Assembly: GCA_900552135.1 (NCBI GenBank)
Contig: URYN01000002.1
Coordinates: 1 to 64,000, forward strand
Reading direction: 5' to 3'
DNA: 64,000 nucleotides
Source of the DNA: an uncultured Clostridium sp.
GTDB taxonomy: Bacteria > Bacillota > Clostridia > TANB77 > CAG-508
Made by a program: the position numbers and the translations under genes. Position 1 is the first letter of the stretch. Each line of letters starts with the position of its first letter. Positions 24,869 to 34,686 of this stretch are shown here, in pieces. The notes under the pieces are model-generated. The model did no database searches, was not told the origin of the DNA, and saw only the letters and a program-made list of their open reading frames with translations.

Positions 24869-26689
24869 CTATTTCATTTTAGCTAATTTAATAATTATAT
24901 TATTAAGTTGTTCTTCTAAACTAGCTACTTCTTCTTTTGTTAAGTTTTGGCTTTTGCTATTTTCTATTTTTGCTAGAACTTCATTTCTTTGCTTTATTAA
25001 TAATTCTTTACGGTATATAACAAGAATGTCATCAATACATTTATCTACATCTGTAATTTCAAAGTCTGAAGACATTATTCCTGACAAATAATTAACTGTC
25101 TCTTGATTTTCAACAAAAAAATCTAATATGTTTTCTATATTAATATTTCCTTTTTCATACTCTTCATTCAACTTGTTTATTATTTGTTTATTAGTATCAA
25201 CCTTTATTAAGTCATTTTCAAAAATGTTTTTCAATCTTTCATAACTTTTTTCTGGGTAATTAACAAGAAGATAAATAACAAGACTTTCCCTTTTTTTGGT
25301 TTTCTCATCAATTTTTTCTAGTTCTTTTGGCATTGTATTCGTCACAGTTGTATTTGTTCTTAGACTAGATGTATCTTTTTCGAGCCTTTTTTCTGATTTA
25401 TTATTTGCAAATAATATCTTGTTAATTTCAGCATATATTGCATCTTTCGAGACTTTATACTCAAGAGATATTTTATCAACATATACTTCTCTTTCCATAT
25501 TATTTTCGACTTTTGCAAGTATTCTTGCAACTTCATTTAAAAATTTTATTTTATCATTTACGTTGTCAAGATTTAATTGTTTTTTCAACATTTTTACCTT
25601 AAATTCGACAAGAGAAATTGCTTGATCTACATACTTTTGGAATCTTTCAGGACCATATTTTACAACAAATTCGTCTGGATCTTTTGCTCCTTCTATTTGT
25701 AATATTCTAATATCACAGCCAAGATTTTGCAAAATTTCGAGTCCCCTTAATGTTGCAGCCTGTCCCGCTCCATCAGCATCATAACCAATTATTACTTTTT
25801 CACAACTTCTTCTAAGTAGTCTTCCCTGTGCCTCGGTTAAAGCTGTTCCCAAAGATGCAACAGCATTATGTATTCCCCTTTGATGTAGAGATACAGCATC
25901 CATGTAGCCCTCAACCATTATTATTGTTTTTTCGTTATATTTTCTTGCAATATTAAAAGCAAATAAATGTCTTCCTTTGCTGTAAACTATGTCTTCAGGT
26001 GAATTTATGTATTTAGGTTTGCTGTCGTCCAATACTCTTCCACCAAAAGCAATTACTCTTTCATGAGTGTCTACTATAGGAAACATTAATCTGTTTCTAA
26101 ATCTGTCTATAAATTTTCCATCTTGATTCTTGTTTACAAGACATGATGCAAGAATCTCTTCTTCTGTGAACCCCTTAGCTTTCAATTCTTGGTATAATTC
26201 GTTAAACCTACCAGAATACCCTATTTTAAACGCTATTAAGGTTTTGTTATCCAGCCTTCTTTTCTTTACATATTCTTGTGCAGGTTTTGCTGTTGGTTTA
26301 TATAAATTCTGATGATAAAATTCTGCAGCACATTTATTTACTTCATATACCCTTGATTTTAATCTTGAAAGTCTATCATCTTCTAAATTATTTGACGTTG
26401 GTAATTCAATTCCAGCTCTTGATGCAAGAAATTCAACTGATTCTTTGAAGTTCAAATTTTCAATTTTACTTATAAAATGAAAAACATTTCCTCCAACGCC
26501 ACATCCAAAGCAATGGAATATTTGCTTATCCGGAGATACACAAAAAGACCCTGATTTTTCTTTATGAAATGGACAAAGTCCCATATAATTTCTTCCAGTT
26601 CTTTTTAGTGTGACATACTGAGACACAATATCTAATATATCATTTTTACTCTTGATTTCGTCTAATAACTCATCACTATATCTCACCAT
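24869..26689 (-). CDS. dnaG: DNA primase
   Basis: Synthesises RNA primers for replication. A 606-residue protein with an N-terminal CHC2 zinc finger (Cys39, His42, Cys60, Cys63), the RNA-polymerase core with TOPRIM (IMVEGYMDAVSLHQ, GYDADGAG), and a helical C-terminal DnaB-interaction region. ATG 26689 with AAGG 10 bases upstream is preferred over the TTG at 26695. It is transcribed with rpoD. The DnaB helicase partner is encoded at 51514-52842. Confidence 0.96.
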   Translation of the reverse strand: MVRYSDELLDEIKSKNDILDIVSQYVTLKRTGRNYMGLCPFHKEKSGSFCVSPDKQIFHCFGCGVGGNVFHFISKIENLNFKESVEFLASRAGIELPTSNNLEDDRLSRLKSRVYEVNKCAAEFYHQNLYKPTAKPAQEYVKKRRLDNKTLIAFKIGYSGRFNELYQELKAKGFTEEEILASCLVNKNQDGKFIDRFRNRLMFPIVDTHERVIAFGGRVLDDSKPKYINSPEDIVYSKGRHLFAFNIARKYNEKTIIMVEGYMDAVSLHQRGIHNAVASLGTALTEAQGRLLRRSCEKVIIGYDADGAGQAATLRGLEILQNLGCDIRILQIEGAKDPDEFVVKYGPERFQKYVDQAISLVEFKVKMLKKQLNLDNVNDKIKFLNEVARILAKVENNMEREVYVDKISLEYKVSKDAIYAEINKILFANNKSEKRLEKDTSSLRTNTTVTNTMPKELEKIDEKTKKRESLVIYLLVNYPEKSYERLKNIFENDLIKVDTNKQIINKLNEEYEKGNINIENILDFFVENQETVNYLSGIMSSDFEITDVDKCIDDILVIYRKELLIKQRNEVLAKIENSKSQNLTKEEVASLEEQLNNIIIKLAKMK

Positions 26690-26925
26690 TTCCAATTACC
26701 TTTCTATATTATTATATATTCGACATAAAACTTGTTATTCCTTCTTCTCAGTAACAATATGTAAACTAATTTGTAATAATTCTGTAATTATTCCTGAAAT
26801 TACGGCAAAAATTAATGTTAGAAATCAAGTTTAAACAACTTTAAAGTCATTTTCTCAATTTCTAACAACAGTTTTTCTATATATAAATTTTTACTCTAGT
26901 ATACTCTCTAGCAGTTTTATTAAAA

Positions 26926-27504
26926 TTAACATACACTGCTTGAATTATTATTTGAATCGTTAAATGGAATAAACTTGCTAACAATATTTTCACTAACAGG
27001 TGTGTCCATGTTCTTATGTTCTTCAAATGATAAATTTATTTTATTTTCTACTAAAGTTTCAACTTCATTTTCTGAAGCATGTTCTGCTAATACAAGTTCA
27101 CTTACAAGTATTTGTTTTGCATTGTTTAGCATCTTCTTTTCTCCAGTAGATAATCCTTTCTCTTTTTGCTTGTAGCTTAAATTTCTAACGACATCAGCTA
27201 TTTCATATATGTCTCCAGTTTTCATTTTGTCCATGTTTTCTTTGTATCTTTTATTCCAATTATTTGACATAGCTGTTTCATTTGCCTCTAATACTTCAAG
27301 AACCTTTCCAGCTTCTTCTTTATTTATTATGCTTCTAACTCCTACAGAGCTTGCTTTCGCGGTTGGAACCATAACCTTTACTTCTCCAGGCATCTTAATT
27401 ATATAATATTCCTGCTTTTCTCCTAAAATATCTTTTTGTTCTATAGCATCAATTGTTCCTGCACCATGCATTGGATATACTATTTTGTCACCAACATTAA
27501 ACAT
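26926..27504 (-). CDS. CarD/CdnL-family transcription regulator
   Basis: A 192-residue CarD_CdnL_TRCF-family protein that binds RNA polymerase and modulates initiation, often at rRNA promoters. The N-terminal RNAP-interaction Tudor-like domain reads MFNVGDKIVYPMHGAGTIDA. The helical DNA-contacting C-terminal domain follows (EIADVVRNLSYKQKEKGLST). ATG 27504 has AAGGAG 8 bases upstream; the longer GTG/ATG frame includes the ribosome binding site. It has its own promoter at 27575-27603. The last ~25 residues are Ser/Asn-rich. Confidence 0.9.
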   Translation of the reverse strand: MFNVGDKIVYPMHGAGTIDAIEQKDILGEKQEYYIIKMPGEVKVMVPTAKASSVGVRSIINKEEAGKVLEVLEANETAMSNNWNKRYKENMDKMKTGDIYEIADVVRNLSYKQKEKGLSTGEKKMLNNAKQILVSELVLAEHASENEVETLVENKINLSFEEHKNMDTPVSENIVSKFIPFNDSNNNSSSVC

Positions 27505-27574
27505 GTAATTATCTCCTTCCATATTATATATTAGAGTTTATAAAGGTTTTTATTTATCTTTAAACTACATGTCT

Positions 27575-27603
27575 ATTATATCATAAAAAATGGCAAAAGT
27601 CAA
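27575..27603 (-). promoter_or_regulatory. carD promoter inside the dut terminator
   Basis: On the minus strand, TTGACT (27603-27598), 17 bases, TATAAT (27580-27575). The hexamers overlap the terminator hairpin of the upstream dut gene, so the two signals are fused. Confidence 0.75.
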
Positions 27604-27619
27604 AGATTTTGCCATTTTT
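27586..27619 (-). terminator. dut terminator
   Basis: A perfect 13-bp stem AAAAATGGCAAAA/TTTTGCCATTTTT (arms 27586-27598 and 27607-27619) followed on the minus strand by T-rich sequence. Confidence 0.75.
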
Positions 27620-27698
27620 ATTTCATTTTATTTTTTGTCTATTTCAAGCCTGTATCAACGGTTTTCGGACTTTTTATTTTAAAAAAGGTTTAAAATTT

Positions 27699-28160
27699 TT
27701 ATTTGTTTGTAGAACCAAATCCTCCAGTTCTTTCTCCCTCAGCATTATCGTTATCAACAGTCAAATATTTTTCAAATATTCCTTGTCCAATACATTCACC
27801 TTTTTTTATTTCTACATCAGTTTCTTTTATGTTGTAGAAAGCAAACATTATTGCACCATCATTGTCTGGATTTTCATAGTAATCTTTATCAACTATTCCA
27901 ACACTATTTGCAAGGATTAATCCTTTTTTCTTTGGATTAGAACTTCTATTATATAAACATAGCATTTCATCATCTAACATATAAGCCTTAATTCCTGTTT
28001 TTATTAATGTTGGATTCATTCCTGGTTTAAATGCTGGAACTATACAGTCTTCAGCTGCTTCAAAATCATATCCTGCAGAATATTTTGTTTTTCTTGCAGG
28101 AAGATTTATCTCTTTTCCTTCAAATCCTTTTGCTATCTCAAATCCTCTTGTTTTTTTCAT
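27699..28160 (-). CDS. dut: dUTP diphosphatase (trimeric dUTPase)
   Basis: Hydrolyses dUTP to dUMP, keeping uracil out of DNA and feeding dTMP synthesis. At 153 residues all five trimeric-dUTPase motifs are visible: AGYDFEA; the motif 2 loop YNRSSNPKKKG; motif 3 GIVDKDYYENPDNDGA; motif 4 ECIGQGIF; and the C-terminal RTGGFGSTNK that closes the active site. Motif 3 carries a slightly longer insertion than the simplest family members. GAGGT precedes the ATG. Confidence 0.93.
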   Translation of the reverse strand: MKKTRGFEIAKGFEGKEINLPARKTKYSAGYDFEAAEDCIVPAFKPGMNPTLIKTGIKAYMLDDEMLCLYNRSSNPKKKGLILANSVGIVDKDYYENPDNDGAIMFAFYNIKETDVEIKKGECIGQGIFEKYLTVDNDNAEGERTGGFGSTNK

Positions 28161-28251
28161 TTTATTTACCTCTTTTAACTTTAAAATGAGATATTAGATT
28201 TTTGCTTTTTATCTCATCTTAACATATTTTCTGCTTTATACTCTTATAAAA

Positions 28252-28785
28252 TTAATAATTTTCTGCTTTAACCTCAAAGAATGATTGTGGGTGATTACAT
28301 ACAGGACAAACCTTTGGAGCTTCTGTTCCTATAACTATATGTCCACAATTTCTACACTTCCATATTGTAATACTTCCTTTTTTGAACACTTCTCCACTTT
28401 CTAGATTTTCTAGAAGCTTTCTATATCTTGCTTCATGTTCTTTCTCTATTGCAGCTATTCCTCTAAATTTAGCAGCTATTTCTGTGAATCCTTCTTCATC
28501 AGCTTCTTTAGCCATTCTGTCATACATATCTGTCCATTCATAATTTTCTCCTGCTGCAGCTGATGCAAGATTTGCTTTTGTATCTCCAATTCCATTTAAA
28601 TATTTAAAATGAATTTTTGCATGCTCTTTTTCATTTTCTGCTGTTTCTAAGAATAATTCTGCTATTTGTTCATACCCTTCTTTTTTAGCAACACTCGCAA
28701 AATAAGTATACTTGTTTCTAGCTTGTGATTCTCCTGCAAAAGCCTCCATTAAATTTTTTTCTGTTTTAGAACCTTTTAAATCCAT
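28252..28785 (-). CDS. Rubrerythrin
   Basis: A non-heme diiron peroxidase protecting anaerobes from hydrogen peroxide. A 177-residue protein with the four-helix ferritin-like diiron domain (ESQARNKYTYFA, then ENEKEHAKIHF). The second half repeats the EKEH motif (IEKEHEARY). A C-terminal rubredoxin domain has two CxxC motifs (CRNCGH, CPVCNH). ATG 28785 is chosen for the AGGAGG 8 bases upstream. Its presence supports a strict anaerobe. Confidence 0.96.
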   Translation of the reverse strand: MDLKGSKTEKNLMEAFAGESQARNKYTYFASVAKKEGYEQIAELFLETAENEKEHAKIHFKYLNGIGDTKANLASAAAGENYEWTDMYDRMAKEADEEGFTEIAAKFRGIAAIEKEHEARYRKLLENLESGEVFKKGSITIWKCRNCGHIVIGTEAPKVCPVCNHPQSFFEVKAENY

Positions 28786-28897
28786 AAAATTGCCTCCTAT
28801 TATTTTAGTAATATTATATAATTTTATAAACTTTTTATACACTTATGTTTTATTATATAATTCTTCTATAATTTATAACATTCCAACTAAAAAGTCA

Positions 28898-28928
28898 AGT
28901 AGAGATATACATTACATATATCTCTACT
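28898..28928 (-). terminator. Hairpin after the orphan helical protein gene
   Basis: A perfect 11-12 bp stem AGTAGAGATAT/ATATCTCTACT, 14 bases past the stop at 28942. It has only a delayed T run on the minus strand, so terminator activity is moderately likely. Confidence 0.6.
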
Positions 28929-28941
28929 CTGATATTATTTA

Positions 28942-29844
28942 TTATTTTCTTTCATCGTCTGCACTAGGTAATGCTGGAACATCTAGAACAATTCTTATTT
29001 TCATTATGTATTTAATTGTTCTAACAAATTTGCTTTGTTTAAATCTTTGCCATAATGAAGGTTTAACATTAACTCTAGTAGATTCATAATAATTTGAATC
29101 AGCAACAGATGGTTGTTCTTCATATTGTTTTTCTTTTATTGCAGCTGCCTGTTTCTTCTTACTTGCTTGTGGCTCTACAACAACTTGTTCTTCTTTAACC
29201 TGTTCTGGTTCAGATATTTCTTGTGGTGTAGGAATTAATTTTAATGCATCTGCAACTTCTATTCCAATATAACTTAAAGCTTTTGATCTGTCTTCTATTC
29301 TTTCCATGTCTATTTCAATGTGTAAGTTTGACTCTAAGTTTGCTATCCTTGCATTTATTAATTTTAAAGCATCTTGATAGTTTTGTGATCTATCTGATTT
29401 TGCTCTTCCAAGAACTCCGAGTGTATCTAATATATCTTCAGAAAAGTCTTGTGAAACATCTTTTATTGCTTCTTTCCAATCAGATTCTTTATTAAGTACA
29501 ATACTTAATACATCTTTCAATTCACCTGCTAAAGAAATGTTTTTCTCTCTTTGTCTGATAAGTTCTTCTATTTGTTTTGTATTTTCCTCAAATTCATTTG
29601 TAGCAAATTCAACTAATCCATAAGCTGCTTTATATACGCTTGCTGGAAAATTCTTTTTCTTAGGATATTCAATTAAATATGTTTTAATAGACTCAACCAA
29701 ATCTTTAAAATATGCATCATCTTCTAATTGTATTATCTGTTTCTTGCTGTTTGGGTCTATCATTTTTTGAACTCTAGATATATTTGATAATATTTTTTCT
29801 TCTGTAATTACCATTCTAACATTTACTATGCCCGATCTCGACAT
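28942..29844 (-). CDS. Orphan helical protein, unknown function
   Basis: A 300-residue soluble, mostly helical protein not assigned to a family. Residues 1-185 are charged helices with heptad-like stretches (EFEENTKQIEELIRQREKNI). An acidic, Glu/Gln/Pro-rich linker follows (EPEQVKEEQVVVEPQASKKK). The C-terminus is basic (SLWQRFKQSKFVRTIKYIMK). The basic C-terminal segment could contact membrane or nucleic acid. ATG 29844 is set by AGGAGG 8 bases upstream; a longer GTG frame exists. Its own promoter is at 29915-29943. It appears monocistronic. Confidence 0.75.
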   Translation of the reverse strand: MSRSGIVNVRMVITEEKILSNISRVQKMIDPNSKKQIIQLEDDAYFKDLVESIKTYLIEYPKKKNFPASVYKAAYGLVEFATNEFEENTKQIEELIRQREKNISLAGELKDVLSIVLNKESDWKEAIKDVSQDFSEDILDTLGVLGRAKSDRSQNYQDALKLINARIANLESNLHIEIDMERIEDRSKALSYIGIEVADALKLIPTPQEISEPEQVKEEQVVVEPQASKKKQAAAIKEKQYEEQPSVADSNYYESTRVNVKPSLWQRFKQSKFVRTIKYIMKIRIVLDVPALPSADDERK

Positions 29845-30160
29845 TGTAAAATTCCTCCTCTTCATCTGTATCACATCCTTATTGTAAATTCACTTTTCGC
29901 TAAATTCTGTTTTTATTATATATTATTCCCTAAAAAATTACAATACTTACGGCGGCTTTTTTTATTACACTTTTCTAACACTTTTGTTACAAAAATGTTA
30001 CAGAGTTATACTAATCCCCCTGTAACATTAACTTTATATTTTTTTATTGCTTTTTTCTTATAAATTTGCCTTTTGCTCATTTTTTTTTGCTTTTATTATT
30101 TGTTTATTTTTTATGCCTTTATTTATTACTTTTTATTATTTTTATTTTATTGCTTTTATT
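29845..30160. promoter_or_regulatory. Gap holding the promoter of the orphan helical gene
   Basis: A 316-base gap. On the minus strand TTGTAA (29943-29938), 17 bases, TATAAT (29920-29915) form a promoter for the gene at 28942-29844. The remainder (29950-30160) is T-rich low-complexity sequence in which I see no gene. Confidence 0.65.
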
Positions 30161-32020
30161 CTATTGTTTTTTGTTTATTTCGGCATATCTCTTTATTTTC
30201 ATTGTGGTTGTTTTTTCAAACTCATCTTTCTTTATTTCAATTCTCTTTACGGCTTTATATGATGTAAGCTTTTTATTATTTTCTTTTACCTTATTCCATA
30301 TAATTTTGTAGATTTCATCATCAGATAAATTTTTACCATAAAGTTCTTCTATTTTTGTATAGTTTGGAATTATTCTTGCAGTAATTATCAGTTCTTTGTC
30401 ATGAGCGTCTTCTGATTCTTTTTGTCCATATACCATACATTCTTGAATTTCCGGAATATCTCCAAGTGTAAGTTCTATTTCTTCTGGATAAATATTTTTA
30501 CCATTTTGTGTTACTATTACATTCTTGCTTCTTCCTGTTATATATATGTATCCGTCTTTGTCAATTTTTCCAATGTCTCCAGAACAGAAGTATCCATCTT
30601 TCATAACTTCCTCTGTCGCTTTTTCATCTTCATAATATCCAAGCATAACAGTTGGACCTTTTATTAATAGTTCTCCCTCTCCGTCTTCGTTTGGATTAAT
30701 TAGTTTTATTTCTGTATCCTTTACGGCTTTTCCTGTTGAAGCATATCTTGACGCTTCATATTCAGGTGTTAATGCCGCAATAGGAGCTGTTTCTGTTAAT
30801 CCATATCCTTGCAAGAATTTAATTCCTATATCTTCCACCCATTTTGCTATCTTTGCATCTATTGGAGCTGCTGCAGAAACTATAATTCTTATATTTCCAC
30901 CTAAGTTATCAAGTATTTCTTTGAACACCTTTCTTTTTATATCTATTCCAAAACCTTTGAAAACATTGGTAACTCCAATCATTGAATTTACTATTGGTTC
31001 CTTTTTACTCTTTTTTATTGTTTCATTTATTTTCTTGTATAAGTTTTCTATTAATAATGGAACAGCAAGCATTGCTGTTGGTTTTGCTTCTTGTAAATCT
31101 GGAACTATATATCTTAATCCCTCACAAATAGCAACAGATGCACCTACTGCAAATGGTAGTAAGAATCCTATTGTTGATTCATAAGTATGGTGTAATGGTA
31201 ATATAGAGAATAACATATCATCAGTACTTAATTTTACATATTCAGATACAGCGTTTATATTTGCTGCCAAGTTTCTATTGCATAACATAACACCTTTTGA
31301 TTTAGATGTTGTACCTGATGTAAATATTAATACTTTGAATTCTTCAGGATCAATTTCAATATCCATATATGAAGTATCTCCTTGATTCCAGATTTCTTTT
31401 CCTTCTTCAATTAAATAGTTCATTCCCATCTGTTTATCCATTATGTGTTCATCAGAATCCATCTCTATAAAATATTTTACAGTTGGTAAATTATTTGCAA
31501 TCTTCTTTACTGAGTCTTTTTTTCTTGCTGAAAAAATAACCGCTGTTGCCTTTGCTCTGTTAATTACATTTTCTAACTCATTATCAGGAAGTTCCTTATC
31601 AACTGGTACAGCAATTCCTGCTCCACAAAGTAAAGCCATGTAAGATACATACCAGCCGTAAGTTGTTTCACTTACAATAACAACTCTTGCATTTTTAGGA
31701 AGCATTTTTATTAATTTTGATCCGAATCCAACAACATCTTCTCCAAATTCTTTATATGTATATTTTCTGTATGGCTCTTTGTGATTTGGTTTTTGCAAAA
31801 TAACAGGATAATCTGCATAATTTTTCATTGAACGTATAAATACTTCTTTTATTGTTTTATATTCTGTTGCAGGATATGGACCACGTTTATTTTTTTTCTT
31901 TTCCTCTGCCTCTTTTACTTTTTCATAGTCTACCTTAACATCTTCCATGTTTGGAATGTCATTCATTTCAATCTTTTTAAATTTGAGATTGGGCATTTTA
32001 AAGTCTCTTATTATTCTCAT
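30161..32020 (-). CDS. Long-chain acyl-CoA synthetase (AMP-binding)
   Basis: Activates fatty acids as acyl-AMP then acyl-CoA at the membrane or cytosol. The 619-residue ANL-superfamily protein has the P-loop LIFTSGTTSKSKGV (about 214-227) and LQGYGLTETAPI. The adenylate motif GYFCSGDIGKIDKDGYIYIT is followed by GRSKNVIV and NIYPEEIE. The FadD-type long-chain branch fits best. GAGGAG is 9 bases before the ATG. The upstream TetR regulator gene in the same direction may control it. A decayed relative is at 53524-54508. Confidence 0.9.
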   Translation of the reverse strand: MRIIRDFKMPNLKFKKIEMNDIPNMEDVKVDYEKVKEAEEKKKNKRGPYPATEYKTIKEVFIRSMKNYADYPVILQKPNHKEPYRKYTYKEFGEDVVGFGSKLIKMLPKNARVVIVSETTYGWYVSYMALLCGAGIAVPVDKELPDNELENVINRAKATAVIFSARKKDSVKKIANNLPTVKYFIEMDSDEHIMDKQMGMNYLIEEGKEIWNQGDTSYMDIEIDPEEFKVLIFTSGTTSKSKGVMLCNRNLAANINAVSEYVKLSTDDMLFSILPLHHTYESTIGFLLPFAVGASVAICEGLRYIVPDLQEAKPTAMLAVPLLIENLYKKINETIKKSKKEPIVNSMIGVTNVFKGFGIDIKRKVFKEILDNLGGNIRIIVSAAAPIDAKIAKWVEDIGIKFLQGYGLTETAPIAALTPEYEASRYASTGKAVKDTEIKLINPNEDGEGELLIKGPTVMLGYYEDEKATEEVMKDGYFCSGDIGKIDKDGYIYITGRSKNVIVTQNGKNIYPEEIELTLGDIPEIQECMVYGQKESEDAHDKELIITARIIPNYTKIEELYGKNLSDDEIYKIIWNKVKENNKKLTSYKAVKRIEIKKDEFEKTTTMKIKRYAEINKKQ

Positions 32021-32193
32021 CTATATTAACTCCTCATTTCATAGTTTATTTTTTCTACTGACAATTTTACATTTACTATTTTTTCACTGTAGCAAGATGT
32101 TATAATTTCATTATCTTATTTTTCTATTTTGCTTTATTTAATTTGTTTGTTCTTATTTTAATTTGTTTTACTCTATTTTATCATTTAACATTT

Positions 32194-32760
32194 CTATTTT
32201 TTCAGTCTTCTAATAAATGCTTTTTCAATTTCCTGGTATAATTTTTGAACACTAATATCTTTGTTACTTCTTTTTTCATAGATTAAACTAGAACAAGTAA
32301 ATCCAAATATTCCAGATGCAACAACATTTGGATCTGTATCAACAATTTCTCCCTTTTGTATTCCTTCTTTAACAATTTGTTCAATTTCTTGGATATATTC
32401 AAATATATATTTCTGACATAACAAGCTTCTTGAAGTATTGCCCCATATTTCACTTAACACTATTGTCATAAAATCTTCATATTTTACTAATACTTTAATT
32501 TGTATTAAAACAATCGCTTTTATCTTGTCTAAAGAATTGCTCAATTTTTCAGTTTTTATCTCTATACTATTTTTTAGTAGCTTAACACCTTCCCCAATTA
32601 AAAACTCAAATATTTCTTCCTTACTCGAAAAATGATAATACAAAGTTCCTTTTGCAACTCCAACATTAGCAGTTATCTCTTCTATACTAGTAGCATCATA
32701 TCCTTTTTGAGCAAATAATTTCATAGATGTTTCAAATATTTTTCTTTTTGTTTTATTCAT
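32194..32760 (-). CDS. TetR/AcrR-family repressor
   Basis: A 188-residue regulator with the N-terminal TetR HTH (IEEITANVGVAKGTLYYHFS, about 27-46). A ligand-binding helical domain follows. GAGGA lies 7 bases before the ATG. It lies 173 bases upstream of the acyl-CoA synthetase gene on the same strand. TetR proteins of this sort often sense acyl-CoA or fatty acids, so regulation of that neighbour is a plausible inference. Confidence 0.88.
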   Translation of the reverse strand: MNKTKRKIFETSMKLFAQKGYDATSIEEITANVGVAKGTLYYHFSSKEEIFEFLIGEGVKLLKNSIEIKTEKLSNSLDKIKAIVLIQIKVLVKYEDFMTIVLSEIWGNTSRSLLCQKYIFEYIQEIEQIVKEGIQKGEIVDTDPNVVASGIFGFTCSSLIYEKRSNKDISVQKLYQEIEKAFIRRLKK

Positions 32761-32844
32761 TCAATTTTCCTCAACCAATTTTCCACAAAATATTATACAT
32801 ATTTTAGTTAATTTCTTCAACTATACTGAACATACAGTCAAATT

Positions 32845-33846
32845 TTACTTTCTTCTTCCTTGCATCGAATCAAGATTTTCAAGTGCCTTGCCTGTTCCAA
32901 GTGCAACACATGAAACAGAGTCCTGGGCAACCATTACATTTATTCCTGTTCTCTCTTGTAAAAGCTTGTCTAGTCCGTCTATCAAACAACCTCCACCTGT
33001 CATGTAAATTCCTTTGTCTTTAATGTCTCCAGATAGTTCTGGCGGTGTTTTTTCTAATACTGAATGAACTGCCTCTATAATTTGCTCTGCAGGTTCTATA
33101 AGAGCCTCTAACATTTCACTTGAATATACTGTTATAGTTTTTGGTAAGCCTGAGATTATATCTCTTCCTCTAATTTCCATTTCAGTATCTTGAATTTTTG
33201 GATAAACACAACCAATGTTTATTTTTAAATCCTCAGCAGTTCTTTCTCCAATTACAATATTGTGTTTTCTTTTTATATATTTTACTATTGCCTCGTCAAA
33301 TTTATCTCCTGCAATTTTTATTGAAGTGCTTAATACTGTCCCACCTAAAGCAATTATAGCTATATCTGTAGTTCCACCGCCAATATCAACAACCATATTT
33401 CCACAGGCTTTATTAATATCTAATCCTGCACCTATTGCTGCAGCAAGAGGCTCTTCAATTAAATACACTTTTCTTGCACCAGCTCCCATGGCGGCATCTA
33501 TAACAGCTTTTTTTTCCACTTCTGTTACTCTTGATGGAACACATATCATTATTCTTGGTGAAAAAATGTATTTTCCACACACTTTATTTATAAAATATTT
33601 TAACATCTTTTCGGTAACAGTATAATCAGAAATTACTCCATCCCTTAAAGGTCTTGTTGCCACAATGTTTCCTGGAGTTCTTCCAAGCATTCTTCTTGCT
33701 TCTTTTCCAACAGCAAGTACATCTCCTGTATCTTTGTCTATAGCAACAACTGATGGTTCTCTAAGTACAATACCCTTTCCTCTAACATACGCAATTACTG
33801 TTGCCGTTCCTAAATCGATTCCTATATCTTGCCCAAATTCTAACAT
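32845..33846 (-). CDS. mreB: MreB/Mbl-type cell-shape actin homologue
   Basis: A bacterial actin that organises the lateral wall elongation machinery. The 333-residue protein shows the actin-fold phosphate loop GQDIGIDLGTATVIAYVR, phosphate 2 VVDIGGGTTDIAII and the adenosine motif YMTGGGCLIDGLDKLL. ATG 33846 is preferred because GAAAGGAAG is correctly spaced to it and not to the ATG at 33852. It is not next to mreC/mreD, so it could be an Mbl or MreBH paralogue. Rod shape is implied. Confidence 0.92.
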   Translation of the reverse strand: MLEFGQDIGIDLGTATVIAYVRGKGIVLREPSVVAIDKDTGDVLAVGKEARRMLGRTPGNIVATRPLRDGVISDYTVTEKMLKYFINKVCGKYIFSPRIMICVPSRVTEVEKKAVIDAAMGAGARKVYLIEEPLAAAIGAGLDINKACGNMVVDIGGGTTDIAIIALGGTVLSTSIKIAGDKFDEAIVKYIKRKHNIVIGERTAEDLKINIGCVYPKIQDTEMEIRGRDIISGLPKTITVYSSEMLEALIEPAEQIIEAVHSVLEKTPPELSGDIKDKGIYMTGGGCLIDGLDKLLQERTGINVMVAQDSVSCVALGTGKALENLDSMQGRRK

Positions 33847-34172
33847 TTGCATCTTCCTTTCGGTTATTTTGATGTTACAAAACTATTACAATTATATTAC
33901 ATATTATTGTAAAATTCAAACCTTTTTATTAATTTTTTTGCTGTTTTACTAATTTTCTTATAACTTACATTTTCTTAATTATATTTACCTTTTTCACTTC
34001 ACTCTTTTTTGCCGTTTTTATTACAGTTATGTATTTAAATATAAAAAGGCAAACTCTCATTATTAAACTTTTTTAAATAATTCGAGTTCCCTTTACACTT
34101 TTAATTTTCAATTATTAATACGATTTTTATTATGCATTTGTCTATTTTTCGGCTCAGTATTCTTATATAGAA
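33847..34172. promoter_or_regulatory. Gap with the mreB promoter
   Basis: A 326-base AT-rich gap. On the minus strand TTGAAT (33919-33914), 17 bases, TATAAT (33896-33891) form a probable mreB promoter. I see no RNA gene or clear repeat in the rest. Confidence 0.65.
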
Positions 34173-34676
34173 TTACAATATAAAATATTTTATTAATATT
34201 GCTGCTGCTAAGAATATTGAAATCTTCTTTATTGGTTCGTTTTCAGCATCTTTTAAATTTATTAAATGCATTTCAGATTCTTCATTTGAATATTCATCAG
34301 TTACAATTACGTTAAAACTTTTAATATTCTCTCCTCTGAAATTTACTGTAAATTTCTTTGACTCCCCTACTGCAAGTTCGTCTATTTTAATATATTCCGT
34401 TAGGATTTTATTTTTCTTGGCAGAGTAAAACTCTATTTTTACATATTTAGATTTTATTTCTTGTTCAGTTTTATTCTTTAGAGTTCCTGTAACATACCCA
34501 TTTACCATTGTAGATTTTGCTTCATCAACATCTATTTGTATATATTCATCTGTGGCTATATTACCACTCATATCAGCATAAGTTGTTTTTATTGCAAAAA
34601 AAGCCATTATTGATGAAACTATGTAAAATGCAACCAATAGTAATAGATATTTACCAAATGTTTTCATTCTTCCCAT
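34173..34676 (-). CDS. Membrane protein with FxLYD-like domain, co-transcribed with lexA
   Basis: A 167-residue protein with an N-terminal transmembrane helix (about 8-29). The extracytoplasmic beta domain resembles FxLYD (MVNGYVTGTLKNKTEQEIKS, then YVKIEFYSAKKNKIL and LAVGESKKFTVNF). A short C-terminal hydrophobic helix ends the protein. The AGGAG of its ribosome binding site overlaps the end of lexA and only 10 bases separate the genes, so it should be induced with lexA in the SOS response. No known SOS division inhibitor (YneA has LysM) is matched; the function is unknown. Confidence 0.75.
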   Translation of the reverse strand: MGRMKTFGKYLLLLVAFYIVSSIMAFFAIKTTYADMSGNIATDEYIQIDVDEAKSTMVNGYVTGTLKNKTEQEIKSKYVKIEFYSAKKNKILTEYIKIDELAVGESKKFTVNFRGENIKSFNVIVTDEYSNEESEMHLINLKDAENEPIKKISIFLAAAILIKYFIL

Positions 34677-34686
34677 AATTGTACTC

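Noticed and set aside
30047..30311. Several overlapping Phe/Leu-rich plus-strand open frames
   Set aside because: They lie in T-rich sequence and over the 3' end of the acyl-CoA synthetase gene, with no ribosome binding site; they are composition artefacts.
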